From Sphingomonas sp. AX6 (GTDB taxonomy: Bacteria; Pseudomonadota; Alphaproteobacteria; Sphingomonadales; Sphingomonadaceae), in contig NZ_LR733979.1 of the NCBI RefSeq assembly GCF_902506605.1, positions 703,064 through 767,063 on the forward strand: a DNA stretch of 64,000 nt. Reading direction: 5' to 3'. Shown here in pieces: positions 15,164 through 24,935 of this stretch. Made by a program: the position numbers and the translations under genes. The notes under the pieces were generated by a model, which worked only from the letters and a program-made list of their open reading frames with translations, ran no database searches and was not told where the DNA came from. Positions within the stretch are counted from its first letter, which is position 1. Every line of letters starts with the position of its first letter.

Positions 15164-18141
15164 GGAAGAACGTCGCCATCCGCCTCGGGGGAGAGGGTGC
15201 GCCTGAGGTCAAACGCATGTTCGACGACATCGCTACGAGCGGTGACACATCGGCCATTCGGCTGGCGCGTTCGTTCGAGCGCGAAGGGAAGAACGTCGAG
15301 GCCGCAATCCAGCGGCAAGCGAATACGGCGGCGAAACTCGAGATGGCGTATGGCGGCATCACGCCGCGCAATGTCGAGCGCTTCGCCGGCAACCGCGACG
15401 ATGTTGGCAAGTCGGCGCAGGCATCGGCGCTGGTGTTCAACCAAGCCTATATGCAGATGGAGACCCGTGCTCGCGCGCTGGTCTTCGCGATCGACCCGGC
15501 GGCGGCCGCTCAGGATCGCTTCAATGCCGAGATGGTGGAGGCGCGCGCGCTGGTCAGCGCCGGGGTGCTGTCGCTCGACCAATACGTCGCCAAGCTGCGG
15601 GTGGAGCAGAACGCGCTCGATCAGGTTTCAGCGGCCCATCAGCGTGGCGGCGTCAGTGCTGGTGCGCACCGCCAAGCGATGATCGGCGTCAGCTATCAGG
15701 TGCAGGACTTCTTCACCCAGATCTCGATGGGTGCCAATCCCATCAACGCATTCGCGGTGCAGGGTGCGCAGCTTGCCGGGCAGTTCGCAAACGTCGAGGG
15801 TAAGGCTGGATCGGTCGCGCGCTTCCTGATGGGGCCCTGGGGCCTGGCAATCACTGGCGGGCTGATGCTCGCTGGCATGTTCACCAAGGGGCTATTTGAG
15901 CAGGGTGAGAGCCTCGACGATCTGGTCGAAAAGCTCCGGAAGGACGCGGAAGAAAGCCAGCGCGCAGCGCGCGCAAAGGACATGTTCCGCGGTTCGATCG
16001 ACGGTCTCGACGAAGCGATGCGAATGCAGAACGACACGCTGCGCGAAAGCATCAACCTTGAGAAGACGTCGGCCGAGCGTGCCTATGAAAGTGCGAACGC
16101 CAATGTTCGCCTCGCTGAGGCACTGACAGCGGCCACGCGCGCACGCCTGGAGGACCAAAGGGCACTTCTTCAGGCGGAGATGCGCCGTGCCAGCGGGCCG
16201 GGTGAGGCGAACGAGCGCGCCGCGCTGAACCTCCCGCGCATCGTTGGACAGATCGATGAAACCGAGGCGGCGCTTGAACGGATAGGCAGTGTCGAGCAGC
16301 GGCTGCGCCAACAGCTGACTGCATTCGGCGTGGATGTGGCCATTGAAACCGGCAAGCGTTCCAACGACGCCATTGCGATGATCAATCGGCGATACGACGG
16401 CGAGATCACCGCTATTCGTAAGCGCGGCCGAGAACTTGCGCGCGCCGGTCAGGATGCCACCGCTTGGGCAGAGCGCGAAACCGCGGCGATCGAAAAGCGC
16501 CGCGAAGCTTCGCTGAAAGAGGCGCGCGAACGCGAGCAGAAGACTCGAACGCCCGGTCTGGGCACCCAGATCAACGCCGAGCGCAGCGCCCAGCTATTGA
16601 TGACTGCTCAGCGGTATAACGGGCTAAGCGAGAACACCGCGTCTGGCCGGTCGTCGCTCCGCACGCTGTTTTCCGAGGCGAACCAGAACATCGACCCCAA
16701 GATGGTCGCGTGGTGCGCGGCGTTCGTAAACGCAGTGCTTGCCACCAATGGCCTGCCCGGCACCAACAGCCTCGCCGCGCGATCCTTCCTCGATTACGGG
16801 ACCGCGACAAACAAGCCGCAGATGGGCGACATCGTCGTGCTGAAACGCGGCAGCAACCAGGCGCAGGGCCATGTCGGCTTCTATGCTGGTGAGCAAAACG
16901 GCAAGGTGATGGTCACCGGCGGCAACCAGGGCGACGCGGTCAGTACGGCGGGGTTCAACCGCCGCGATGTGCTTGGCTTCCGGCGCGCGCCTACTGATGC
17001 CGCAACGTTCAAGGACGAAGCACAGCAGGCACGCGAATATGAGCGCGACCTGGCGCGGCTGACCGAACGTTACGATCCGCTATCGGCCGCGGCCGCGCGA
17101 TATGCGGAAGAGCTTCAGAAGATCGCCGCGGCTCAGGGTCGCAACGAGATCGGCGAGGAAGTGGCCGACCGCTATCGCCGCGGCGCGCTGAACACGTTCG
17201 AATCGGAGAAGGCGAAACTGTCCGGCGCCGATGTCGCCGTGCAGAACGCGCTGAAGATCATGGATCAGCTGCGCCAGGCCGAGCGCCAGCGCGACAAGAG
17301 CCGCGCGGATGCGCTCGCCCAGATGATGGCCGGGCAAGAGGATTCGTTGGCGCTGGCCCGCGGGGAATTGTCACTCACCGCTGCGAACGACAACGTTCGC
17401 GAAGGCACGCTGGCCAAGCTCCGCCTGATCCTCGACCTAAAGCGGCTTGGCGTATCCGCCGACAGCGCGGAGGGTGCCCAGCTGATCGCCAACCAAGCGA
17501 CGCTTGAGGACATCTATCAGCAGATCGAACGGCAGCGGCGCGCTTGGGACGAGATCAGAGGCTTTGGGACGGAGTTCGCCGACACCGTGCTGTCGCCATC
17601 GACCTGGGAGGACTGGGGCGAAGGCGGTCGCAGGATCCTCGACATGCTCAAGTCCGAATTCATCAAGCTCGCCCTGCTCAATCCGCTGAAGAACATGATC
17701 AACGGCGACAAGGCTTTGCCGACGCTCGGGTCGATCATGGGCCTGTTTGCGGGCGGTGGCGGCGTGCCGGTCCCCGACAATAGCAGTGCCTATGCGGCGT
17801 TCGCGGCATCACTGCCACGCAGCGCGGCTGGTACACACCATTCGTCGGGCGGCGCGATGCTTCTGGGCGAATTCGGCCCCGAGTTGGCCTATCTCCCGCG
17901 CGGATCGCAAGTTTCGACGGCGAACGACACGCGACGCCTGCTCGCGGCGAACGATCGGGGGCGGGCCGGTCCAACCGTCAACATTTACGCCGACCGAGCA
18001 GTGCTTGCCGATGAAGTCCGGACGTGGGTTGCTGATGGCATGGCACTGGCCGCCGCGCAGGGTGCTGCCGGCGGCGCGATGATGGGTGAAGCCCAGATGG
18101 CGGCAAATCAGGCGAAGAAACTCGGGCGCAGCTGGGGCTGA
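15160..18141 (+). CDS. Tape measure protein with internal CHAP/NlpC-like peptidase domain
   Basis: A 993-residue protein that should set tail length. It has long Ala/Arg/Glu-rich helical stretches at both ends and a hydrophobic segment near residues 222-246 (GPWGLAITGGLMLAGMF). A globular domain of about 470-610 resembles the TIGR02594/CHAP peptidases: Cys519 in AWCAAFVN, His571 in GHVGFY and Asn589 in GGNQGD form a plausible catalytic triad. The C-terminal end has Gly-rich and GGAMLLGEFGPELAYLPRG sequence common in tape measures. The embedded domain would help the DNA through peptidoglycan. Confidence 0.88.
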   Translation: MRKNVAIRLGGEGAPEVKRMFDDIATSGDTSAIRLARSFEREGKNVEAAIQRQANTAAKLEMAYGGITPRNVERFAGNRDDVGKSAQASALVFNQAYMQMETRARALVFAIDPAAAAQDRFNAEMVEARALVSAGVLSLDQYVAKLRVEQNALDQVSAAHQRGGVSAGAHRQAMIGVSYQVQDFFTQISMGANPINAFAVQGAQLAGQFANVEGKAGSVARFLMGPWGLAITGGLMLAGMFTKGLFEQGESLDDLVEKLRKDAEESQRAARAKDMFRGSIDGLDEAMRMQNDTLRESINLEKTSAERAYESANANVRLAEALTAATRARLEDQRALLQAEMRRASGPGEANERAALNLPRIVGQIDETEAALERIGSVEQRLRQQLTAFGVDVAIETGKRSNDAIAMINRRYDGEITAIRKRGRELARAGQDATAWAERETAAIEKRREASLKEAREREQKTRTPGLGTQINAERSAQLLMTAQRYNGLSENTASGRSSLRTLFSEANQNIDPKMVAWCAAFVNAVLATNGLPGTNSLAARSFLDYGTATNKPQMGDIVVLKRGSNQAQGHVGFYAGEQNGKVMVTGGNQGDAVSTAGFNRRDVLGFRRAPTDAATFKDEAQQAREYERDLARLTERYDPLSAAAARYAEELQKIAAAQGRNEIGEEVADRYRRGALNTFESEKAKLSGADVAVQNALKIMDQLRQAERQRDKSRADALAQMMAGQEDSLALARGELSLTAANDNVREGTLAKLRLILDLKRLGVSADSAEGAQLIANQATLEDIYQQIERQRRAWDEIRGFGTEFADTVLSPSTWEDWGEGGRRILDMLKSEFIKLALLNPLKNMINGDKALPTLGSIMGLFAGGGGVPVPDNSSAYAAFAASLPRSAAGTHHSSGGAMLLGEFGPELAYLPRGSQVSTANDTRRLLAANDRGRAGPTVNIYADRAVLADEVRTWVADGMALAAAQGAAGGAMMGEAQMAANQAKKLGRSWG

Positions 18142-18146
18142 CATAG

Positions 18147-18749
18147 ATGGCAATCGATATCCCGTGGGTGCGGATCAATCGTTTCGCGCTCCGCCCCCGG
18201 CTGTTCAGCAGCGAGCAGGAAGGCGCGCTCGGCGGGCCGGACTTGCCGAACCCGCGCGTCGGCGATCGATGGATTGCCGATGTCAGCACAGCGATCCTTA
18301 TTCGTAATGAGGCTTGCACTGGGCTGCTGACGTCGTTGATGCGGGCATCGACCGACAGCGCCCGCATGGAGGTCCGAGCCTATGACATGCCCGCCCCGGG
18401 GGTCGGAGGCGGCGCAGTGGTCAACGGCGCGGGTCAAACGGGATCGACGCTGGCGGTGCGAGGCCTGACCGTCGGTGCGGTGGTCCGCTACGGTCAGCCT
18501 TTCTCGATCAATCATCTGGGTGTCCATTATCTCTACATGGCGGTCCCAGTCGCACCGCTGCCGGTCCCGGCCGGCGGCCAGTTATCAATTCCGATCTGGC
18601 CAATGCTTCGCTTCATCACCGTGGATGCGGAGAAGTGCCATTTCGATGACCCCATGATCGAAGGAGCGCTGGTCGGGTTCGACAAAGGCAGGAGCTTCGT
18701 TCGCGACAAGCTGGAGCCGGTCACCTTCTCGATCAGAGAGCGGCGATGA
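18147..18749 (+). CDS. Distal tail protein, first of pair
   Basis: A protein of 200 residues following the tape measure, beta-rich, ending FDKGRSFVRDKLEPVTFSIRERR. Position equals lambda gpM/distal tail proteins. No specific motif was recognised, so the role as a tail tip adaptor is inferred from order. Overlaps the next gene by four bases. Confidence 0.55.
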   Translation: MAIDIPWVRINRFALRPRLFSSEQEGALGGPDLPNPRVGDRWIADVSTAILIRNEACTGLLTSLMRASTDSARMEVRAYDMPAPGVGGGAVVNGAGQTGSTLAVRGLTVGAVVRYGQPFSINHLGVHYLYMAVPVAPLPVPAGGQLSIPIWPMLRFITVDAEKCHFDDPMIEGALVGFDKGRSFVRDKLEPVTFSIRERR

Positions 18750-19405
18750 CGCTGCGCCTGACGCCGCAGATGACCGCGGCATTGCGCACCGGCAAATATC
18801 CGATCGCGCCATTGATCGAAATCGTGATGCCCGGCTGGACGCTCCGCCACCTAGTAGGGTCCGGTGAGGTGCCGTGGGGCGAGAAGGTGTTCGTCGGACG
18901 CGATGCGCGATTTGGAGTGCTCCAGTCTGCTGGCGCCCTCATGGACGGCGGTCGGGACGAAGCACCCGACTGGTCGCTGACATTCGTGCCGCCAAACGGC
19001 ACCGCAGTATCGATCCTGACGTCTGCCGCAATTCAGGGGAGCATCGTCACCGGTTGGGCTGGCGCCCTCGATCCGGCTACCGGGCTGCTCATCCCCGATC
19101 CGGTGCAGATCTTCGCGGGCGAGATCGATGTCCCGCGCCTGCGTGTCGGGCGTTCGGGCCGCTCGATCGAATGGCGGTGCGTGTCGGCGCTTGAGGACTT
19201 TCACGACATTGAGAAAGGCGCTCGCCTCTCCGATTCGTGGCATCAGCAGATCTTTCCGGGTGAAACCGGGCTCAACAACATGAGCGGCATCGAAAAGACG
19301 AGCTACTGGGGCGCCGAGAGCGCGCCTTCCGGCATCACCTATGGCGGTGGATATGGCGGCGGCGGCGGTGGCGGCGGTCTCTACATGAACGAGGTGATGC
19401 GTTGA
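18746..19405 (+). CDS. Distal tail protein, second of pair
   Basis: A 219-residue protein. The N-terminal part (TPQMTAALRTGKYPIAPLIE, then WSLTFVPPNGTAVSILTS, and VQIFAGEIDVPRLRVGRSG) is like phage proteins of the DUF2163 or lambda gpL region that form the tip hub. A glycine-rich segment near residues 199-212 precedes the C-terminus. The TTGA overlap with the next gene suggests coupling to the cell-wall hydrolase-like protein. Confidence 0.6.
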   Translation: MTLRLTPQMTAALRTGKYPIAPLIEIVMPGWTLRHLVGSGEVPWGEKVFVGRDARFGVLQSAGALMDGGRDEAPDWSLTFVPPNGTAVSILTSAAIQGSIVTGWAGALDPATGLLIPDPVQIFAGEIDVPRLRVGRSGRSIEWRCVSALEDFHDIEKGARLSDSWHQQIFPGETGLNNMSGIEKTSYWGAESAPSGITYGGGYGGGGGGGGLYMNEVMR

Positions 19406-19821
19406 TCGACATGGTCAAACGGCGCGACGTGGCAAAGGCTACGATGGCCCGGTTCCAGCATCAGCCATTCAAACTTGGCAAGAACGACTGCGTTCGCATG
19501 GCGGCCTATGTGCTGCGCAAGCGAGGATACCGCCCGCAGTTGGGCAAAGCCGGAACGTACACCACGTTGCTTGGGGCAAAGCGAGCGCTGAAACGCGCAG
19601 GTTTCAATACGATCGCCGATGCATTGGACGCGCTCGGGCTCGAGCGAATTGCGCCAGCCGCTGCCCGGCCATGCGACATCATCATGGTGCCGGGCGAAGG
19701 GCCGCTCGATGGGGCGCTACACATCGCGGTCGGGAACGGTCGAACGCTCGGCTATCACGAAGACATTGACGGGGCTGACATCCTCCAGCCGGTCGAATTT
19801 ATCGCGGCGTGGCGGACATAG
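19402..19821 (+). CDS. NlpC/P60-like tail protein (DUF6950)
   Basis: About 139 residues from a TTG overlapping the upstream stop; an ATG at 19411 is an alternative. NDCVRMAAYVLRKRGY supplies the likely catalytic Cys and ALHIAVGNGRTLGYHED the His, as in NlpC/P60-like hydrolases. Equivalent to lambda gpK, it probably opens peptidoglycan during DNA entry. Its 3' end overlaps the convergent minus-strand gene by 23 bases. Confidence 0.75.
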   Translation: MIDMVKRRDVAKATMARFQHQPFKLGKNDCVRMAAYVLRKRGYRPQLGKAGTYTTLLGAKRALKRAGFNTIADALDALGLERIAPAAARPCDIIMVPGEGPLDGALHIAVGNGRTLGYHEDIDGADILQPVEFIAAWRT

Positions 19822-20134
19822 GGTTCGTACAACGGTCAATGAATTTGGCAGGCATCCAGGCTGTAATCTCGGTGCCGCTGTCATTTCTCTTTAGGTCTAC
19901 TCGCGCTGACGAAAGCCCGTTCGGATTGAACCATATCAGTGTTGCATCGTCTGGCCGGTCGGGTTGCCGATAGACTGTGGGCGCCAGCATTCCGGCCAAA
20001 TCGATCAAGCATCTTTCAACGTCACCAAGCGGCCTTTCCGTCGTGACTTTGACCTGAGGCGCCCGGTCGGAAAACTTGCCGATTGGCCCTTCCTGGACGC
20101 CTCCGAGCAGCACCAGCGCGGCAATGAGAATCAT
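19799..20134 (-). CDS. Small exported protein on opposite strand (moron candidate)
   Basis: A 111-residue product with a short hydrophobic N-terminus (MILIAALVLLGG) suggesting a signal peptide or anchor, and a protein-like mature part (ERCLIDLAGMLAPTVYRQPD, then TEITAWMPAKFIDRC) with two cysteines. It lies against the direction of the tail operon between the NlpC/P60 and tip genes, the classic placement of an independently expressed moron that may alter the lysogen's surface or block superinfection. Function unknown. Confidence 0.6.
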   Translation of the reverse strand: MILIAALVLLGGVQEGPIGKFSDRAPQVKVTTERPLGDVERCLIDLAGMLAPTVYRQPDRPDDATLIWFNPNGLSSARVDLKRNDSGTEITAWMPAKFIDRCTNPMSATPR

Positions 20135-20161
20135 CGATAAATCTCCTTGAGAGAACCATTT

Positions 20162-23100
20162 ATGTCAAAAACCCTGCGGACTGCAGCAATTGTTGTCGGC
20201 GCGGTCGCGCTGGCGGCCACGGGCGTCGGTGCTGCCGTCTCTGCAGGCGTGCTCGCTGCATCGGCGACGACGGCAACGATCGCCACGATCGCAAGCGTCT
20301 CGCAAGTTGTCAGCGCCGTGGCCCTTACAGCATCGTCCGCAACAGCTGGCCGACCCGTCACCCTCGGCAATGCGACGAAGTTCAAGATCGACAAGGAGGC
20401 TGGCGTCCCGATTGCGATCGGTCGGACGTTCGTCGGGGGCAACGTCGTCCATCGCCAATATTACGACGATCCGGGCAGCCGGATGAAGAACCAGCGCGAA
20501 AGCTGGGTCACCGTCTATTCGCTAGGTCCGGTCAAGGCGCTGGGGCCGCTGCTGGTCGACCGGGTTGCGGTGTCGTTCAATGGGTCTGGCGCGGCGGTTG
20601 GTGTTTATTCGGGCAATATGTGGCTCGACAGCCAGCGCGGTTTCTCGCCCGAGGCACGCGCGCTGCAAGCGCCGACGGGCTATTTTCCCGGCTGGAACGC
20701 CAGTTCGAAGCTGTCTGGCCTTGCTGCTGATCTTTGGACGCTCGATTTCGACAGCAAGGGCAAGAAATTCCCGAACGGCATTCCGCAACGCGGGCGGGTC
20801 GTGGAAGGCGTCTATTGCTGGGATCCGCGACAGGACAGCACCTATCCAGGCGGGCTGGGTCCGTGCCGAGCCGATGATCCCTCCACCCATATTTATACCG
20901 AGTGCCCGTGGCTGCACGGCCTCCAGCACGCTCTGGGCCGGGTGCAGAACGGCCAGCTGATCGCAGGCGGTGGGGTCAAGGTCAGCGGTGTGCTGGTGTC
21001 GACCTTCGTTGAGGCGGCGAATGTCTCCGACGCCAACGGCTGGAAGGCCGGCGGGGTGGTGTACGCGACGACGGACAACGACTGGGACATTCTGAAGATG
21101 CTTGCCCAGGCGGGCGGTGGCGAGGTGTTTCCGATTGCAGGCAAGCTCGCCTGTTCGGTTGCCGCTCCGAAAGTGTCGATCGGAACGATCACCTCGGCCG
21201 ATATCGTCGGCGATATCATCGCGCCATCGACTGCATCGAAGCGCGCGCGGCGCAATACGATCATCGCCCGAATTCGGCTGGAGAGCCACGGCTGGGAGAT
21301 GGTGCCGCTCACCGCGGTGAAGGTGGACGAGTATATCGCGCTCGACGGCGCGCCGCGCCCCCGCGAAATTACCTATGCGCTGGTTCAGCACGCCAAGCAG
21401 GCGGCCGAGCTTGCGACGTATGAGCTGATGAATGCGCGCGAGATCGACGGCATCATCCTGCCGTGCAACTTCGCGCATCTGGCCTATCTGCCCGGCGACT
21501 GCGTAACGCTGCAGATCCCGGAGGCGAACCTGGTTGATCGCGAAGTCGTGCTACGCACCCGCGATCTCGATCCCGGCAACCTGGGCGTCACCTTCAGCGC
21601 GCGGACGGAAACGGCGGGCAAGCACCCTTACGCGCTGGGCAAAACGACGACACCGCCGCCGACGCCCGACCTATCGGTCCCATCGCTCGACTTGGACGCG
21701 CCGGAAGGCTGGTCGGCGATGTCGGGCACGATCGACAGCGAAGGCATCCCCCTGCCCGCGTTGATTGTGCAAGGCGAAGTCGATAACGCCGCTGCTGAGG
21801 CCGTGGTGTTCGAATACCGGCCGATCGGTGCCACCGAGTGGTGGAGCGCCGGCAACGAAGCGGTGAACGCGGTTCGCAAGACCATCATGCAGGTCGCCGC
21901 CGACACGGTTTACGAGGTTTCCGTCCAGTACCGCGTGCGCGGTGCGCTAACCGATCGCCAATTGCTGGAACCGGTCGCGATCGGCCGAACCTATGTCTCT
22001 TGGCGCGATGGCGTCGAAGGGGACGGTAAGCCCGACGACAATGCCGACGTCACCGGCGACAATGTAGCGCTGGACGTGCTCAACATCGGCGGGCGGCCGG
22101 TCGGTGACGTGCTGGGCGATATCGCCGATATCAGCGACGCCGCCGAAGCGATTGCCGGGCTGGCCGATGATGGCGTGCTGACGGTCGATGAGAAGATCCG
22201 CGACCTTGCGCCGAACAACCAGCGGCTCAACGCGATCTATGGCCTACTGATCACGCAATCAGAGGGCGTGGCGCACGCTGCGGTCGCGACGGCGCGAGCG
22301 AACCTGATCACGGCGCGCAATGCCTGGGACAGCTTCCTGGGCGAGATCGGGCCGAAATTCTGGTACGATGTCACCGGGCCGTCGGACATCGATCGGGCAA
22401 CGTACCGTGCGCGGTTGCTGTCCTATGAAACCACGCTCAACGCGCTGACGCAGGCGATGCGCGACTGGGCCCGGGCCGTCGGCCAGGCCGCGCAGGACCG
22501 GGTCGATCGCATCGCGGCCGATGGCTGGCTGACGGCGGGACAGGAAAAGGCCGAGGTCCAGCAGGATTACAATGCGCTGGTCGATCGACTGAATCGCCTG
22601 GTCGAGCGGCATGATGCGCTGGGGCAGCCCGCCGACGCACTCGACGAACGATCGGCAGCGGGCAACGCGGTCTATAACGGGCGGCCGAGCAGCCTTGGCA
22701 CCTATCTCAACTCGCTCAACCCGCCATTCACCGATGGCGCGACCGACACGGCGATCAACCCCGTCACCTATCGCAACCGCTGGCAAGTGGCGCTGGCGGC
22801 CGTAGCGGCGTTCGAAGCGGCATTGCTCGGCACGATCCCGCAATCGGTTCAGTCGTCGCTCGACGCCCTGCTGCCGCTCAACAGCGATGGCGTGTGGACG
22901 CCCTACGAGAAGCGCTCGGTCCTGTTCCGCGAGAATGCGTCGCTGGAGGCGACCTGGTCGCTGCTGGACAGCAAGGCGGCGGCGATCGGGGGCAGCGCAG
23001 CGCTGACGACGGCGCGGACGAATGCGAGCACCGCGCGCAGCAGCTGGCAAAACTTCCTGGCCGCGGTGCCGACCTGGTCCGATCCGAACGTCTCGACCAC

Positions 23101-24115
23101 GGTCAACACGGGGGAAGCCCGCACCCGCCTGGTCAATTACGGTGCGATGCTCGATGCCCTGGCGGAGGCGCTGCGCGTCTATACCGACACGCGGGTGACG
23201 ACGATCGCCGACCGGGTCGCGGCCATCGACAGTGACGGCATCATCTCGCGCGGGGAAAAGTGGTACTACGTCAAGGAATGGCAGGCGCTGGTGAACAAGT
23301 ACCAGCGGGCGGTCGATCGCTATATCGCGCTCGGCTATCCGTCGTCGGTCTTCCAGGCGCAGCAGGACGCCTATGCGATCATCGGGCCGGACGGGAGCGC
23401 GCCCTCGACATCGCTCGGCAAGGTGCTCGGCGCGCTTTCTCCGCAATGGGACAATGCCGATTTCGACACGCCGCTGGCACCGGTAACGACGCCACAAGCG
23501 CTTCAGAACCTGTGGGTGAACGCCGACAATGCCGCCGATCGCCTGGTCGCGGCGATGATGGCGCAGCCGAACGCGGACAATACGCAGGCACAGATCAACG
23601 CGGGTGCGGCCGACACGAAGATCAGCACGACCGTCAACACGGTCACGCAGCCGCTTCAGCAGAAGACGCAGCTGCTCGACACGAATGGTCGCGCGACGAG
23701 CCGCCGTGCCAACACGCAGTTCGCGCTGGGTGGAGCGCAGCAGATCTATCTGGTGGGTGGCGTCGCGGCGAACCCGCTGTCGGCCGCGCCGCAAGGCAAT
23801 GGGTATCACGTCGCCATCACGATTGCTGCGCATTCGGTGAAGGATGACGCGGGGACCATCAATTACGGCTCGGGCAGCGTGTCGTTCATGGAGCCCAACA
23901 CCAACATCTACATTTTCGAGGATGATCCGACCTATGCGGGCGGGGCTCGCTTCTATCAGTGGACCACCAATCCTGCCGTGCTCGCTGACGCTCCAGGGCG
24001 GCGATACGTCGGCCTAGTCTTCACCGGCTCCGGCGCGGCCGGCACGCCGCCCTCGACCGGCGGTGGCGGCGGTGGTGGCGGCATCCGCACCGATCCGAAC
24101 TACCAAATCCCATAG
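20162..24115 (+). CDS. Tail tip/central fibre protein (gpJ-like) with four tandem repeats
   Basis: A 1317-residue tip protein. The N-terminus is hydrophobic (VGAVALAATGVGAAVSAG) as in many J proteins, followed by the tip-attachment domain and fibronectin-like beta region (about 500-650). Four repeats of about 119 residues start near residues 667, 784, 906 and 1023, each opening with a D-x-D-G-x(5)-E/K-like motif (ADDGVLTVDEK, AADGWLTAGQEK, NSDGVWTPYEK, DSDGIISRGEK) and continuing with helices. The end is glycine-rich. It should make the first contact with the host receptor. The ATG at 20162 is chosen over an upstream TTG. Confidence 0.85.
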   Translation: MSKTLRTAAIVVGAVALAATGVGAAVSAGVLAASATTATIATIASVSQVVSAVALTASSATAGRPVTLGNATKFKIDKEAGVPIAIGRTFVGGNVVHRQYYDDPGSRMKNQRESWVTVYSLGPVKALGPLLVDRVAVSFNGSGAAVGVYSGNMWLDSQRGFSPEARALQAPTGYFPGWNASSKLSGLAADLWTLDFDSKGKKFPNGIPQRGRVVEGVYCWDPRQDSTYPGGLGPCRADDPSTHIYTECPWLHGLQHALGRVQNGQLIAGGGVKVSGVLVSTFVEAANVSDANGWKAGGVVYATTDNDWDILKMLAQAGGGEVFPIAGKLACSVAAPKVSIGTITSADIVGDIIAPSTASKRARRNTIIARIRLESHGWEMVPLTAVKVDEYIALDGAPRPREITYALVQHAKQAAELATYELMNAREIDGIILPCNFAHLAYLPGDCVTLQIPEANLVDREVVLRTRDLDPGNLGVTFSARTETAGKHPYALGKTTTPPPTPDLSVPSLDLDAPEGWSAMSGTIDSEGIPLPALIVQGEVDNAAAEAVVFEYRPIGATEWWSAGNEAVNAVRKTIMQVAADTVYEVSVQYRVRGALTDRQLLEPVAIGRTYVSWRDGVEGDGKPDDNADVTGDNVALDVLNIGGRPVGDVLGDIADISDAAEAIAGLADDGVLTVDEKIRDLAPNNQRLNAIYGLLITQSEGVAHAAVATARANLITARNAWDSFLGEIGPKFWYDVTGPSDIDRATYRARLLSYETTLNALTQAMRDWARAVGQAAQDRVDRIAADGWLTAGQEKAEVQQDYNALVDRLNRLVERHDALGQPADALDERSAAGNAVYNGRPSSLGTYLNSLNPPFTDGATDTAINPVTYRNRWQVALAAVAAFEAALLGTIPQSVQSSLDALLPLNSDGVWTPYEKRSVLFRENASLEATWSLLDSKAAAIGGSAALTTARTNASTARSSWQNFLAAVPTWSDPNVSTTVNTGEARTRLVNYGAMLDALAEALRVYTDTRVTTIADRVAAIDSDGIISRGEKWYYVKEWQALVNKYQRAVDRYIALGYPSSVFQAQQDAYAIIGPDGSAPSTSLGKVLGALSPQWDNADFDTPLAPVTTPQALQNLWVNADNAADRLVAAMMAQPNADNTQAQINAGAADTKISTTVNTVTQPLQQKTQLLDTNGRATSRRANTQFALGGAQQIYLVGGVAANPLSAAPQGNGYHVAITIAAHSVKDDAGTINYGSGSVSFMEPNTNIYIFEDDPTYAGGARFYQWTTNPAVLADAPGRRYVGLVFTGSGAAGTPPSTGGGGGGGGIRTDPNYQIP

Positions 24116-24126
24116 GAGCGCCAGCG

Positions 24127-24594
24127 ATGACCTATCCACGCATCCCTGGCTATCCGGGGCTGAACGACGTGCCTACGGCTGAGCGGCCGTATCGCGAAAT
24201 TGCCTATCAGGCGGACGACAAGGTGGCGCGCATCCGCTTTGTGCCAGTGGTGGTTGAACCTTCCACGCCAGCCAACATCCCGCTGGTGCCCAGCACGCCG
24301 GGGCTGATGGCGTCGGGATCGTTCGTCGATGCCGATGGCCAGGTGCTGACGATCAACGGGCGCGGGTTCGTGCGCGAGGCGAGCAGCCAGGCGCGCGGGA
24401 TCGGCGACGGGTCGGACACGCTAGACCAGTGGCTCGACTGGATCGCCGCGCAGGAAATCACCGAGATGCTCCGCGCCTGGGATTTGATGACAGCGTTTGC
24501 TGACCTGGTGCCGCGGCCGGTGCCGGTGATCGAAGAGCGCGAGATGGTCGAGGGCGACATCTATCTGCCGCCTGAAGCACCCGAGGAGGAATGA
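24127..24594 (+). CDS. Tail tip-associated protein, unknown function
   Basis: A 155-residue acidic protein (begins MTYPRIPGYPGLNDVPTAERPY) immediately after the tip protein, with GSFVDADGQVLTINGRGFVRE and a final acidic tail. Probably a fibre or baseplate accessory. No family motif recognised. GAG-rich ribosome site before the ATG. Confidence 0.6.
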   Translation: MTYPRIPGYPGLNDVPTAERPYREIAYQADDKVARIRFVPVVVEPSTPANIPLVPSTPGLMASGSFVDADGQVLTINGRGFVREASSQARGIGDGSDTLDQWLDWIAAQEITEMLRAWDLMTAFADLVPRPVPVIEEREMVEGDIYLPPEAPEEE

Positions 24595-24935
24595 TGCCGC
24601 CTTATGTTTTCCAGCGCGGCGAGACGATCGCCGTGGTGCTCGAGGCCGTCGGCGCGACAGCCCAAGACATTGCCGGGATCGAAGTGACCGCGGTGCTGAA
24701 GCGCGCGATCGCGCAGCGGGCACCGGCAGCGAATATCGAAGCGGTCGCCGAGTTTGATGTGTCCGATATCGCCAGCGGCAGCGAGGTCGATCCGGGCTGG
24801 CTGCTGCGCATCGATGCCGCGACTTCGGCGACGATCGCACCGGGCGTCTACATCACCAACGGCGTGCTGACGCTGCCTGGTGGCGATGTCGAGAAGACCG
24901 AACCGCTGCTGATCCAGATCGAGGAAGCGACCTGA
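24594..24935 (+). CDS. Small beta-rich tail protein
   Basis: A 113-residue protein (MPPYVFQRGETIAVVLEAVG, then GVYITNGVLTLPGGDVEKTEPLLIQIE). The pattern suggests an immunoglobulin-like or BppU-type domain found in fibre clusters. Starts at the second of two ATGs after GAGGAGGA. Overlaps the next gene by one base (TGATG). Confidence 0.6.
   Translation: MPPYVFQRGETIAVVLEAVGATAQDIAGIEVTAVLKRAIAQRAPAANIEAVAEFDVSDIASGSEVDPGWLLRIDAATSATIAPGVYITNGVLTLPGGDVEKTEPLLIQIEEAT

Noticed and set aside
22259-23833. 524-residue open frame opposite the tip protein gene
   Set aside because: Arginine-rich antisense shadow without domains; the plus-strand protein has clear repeats and position.
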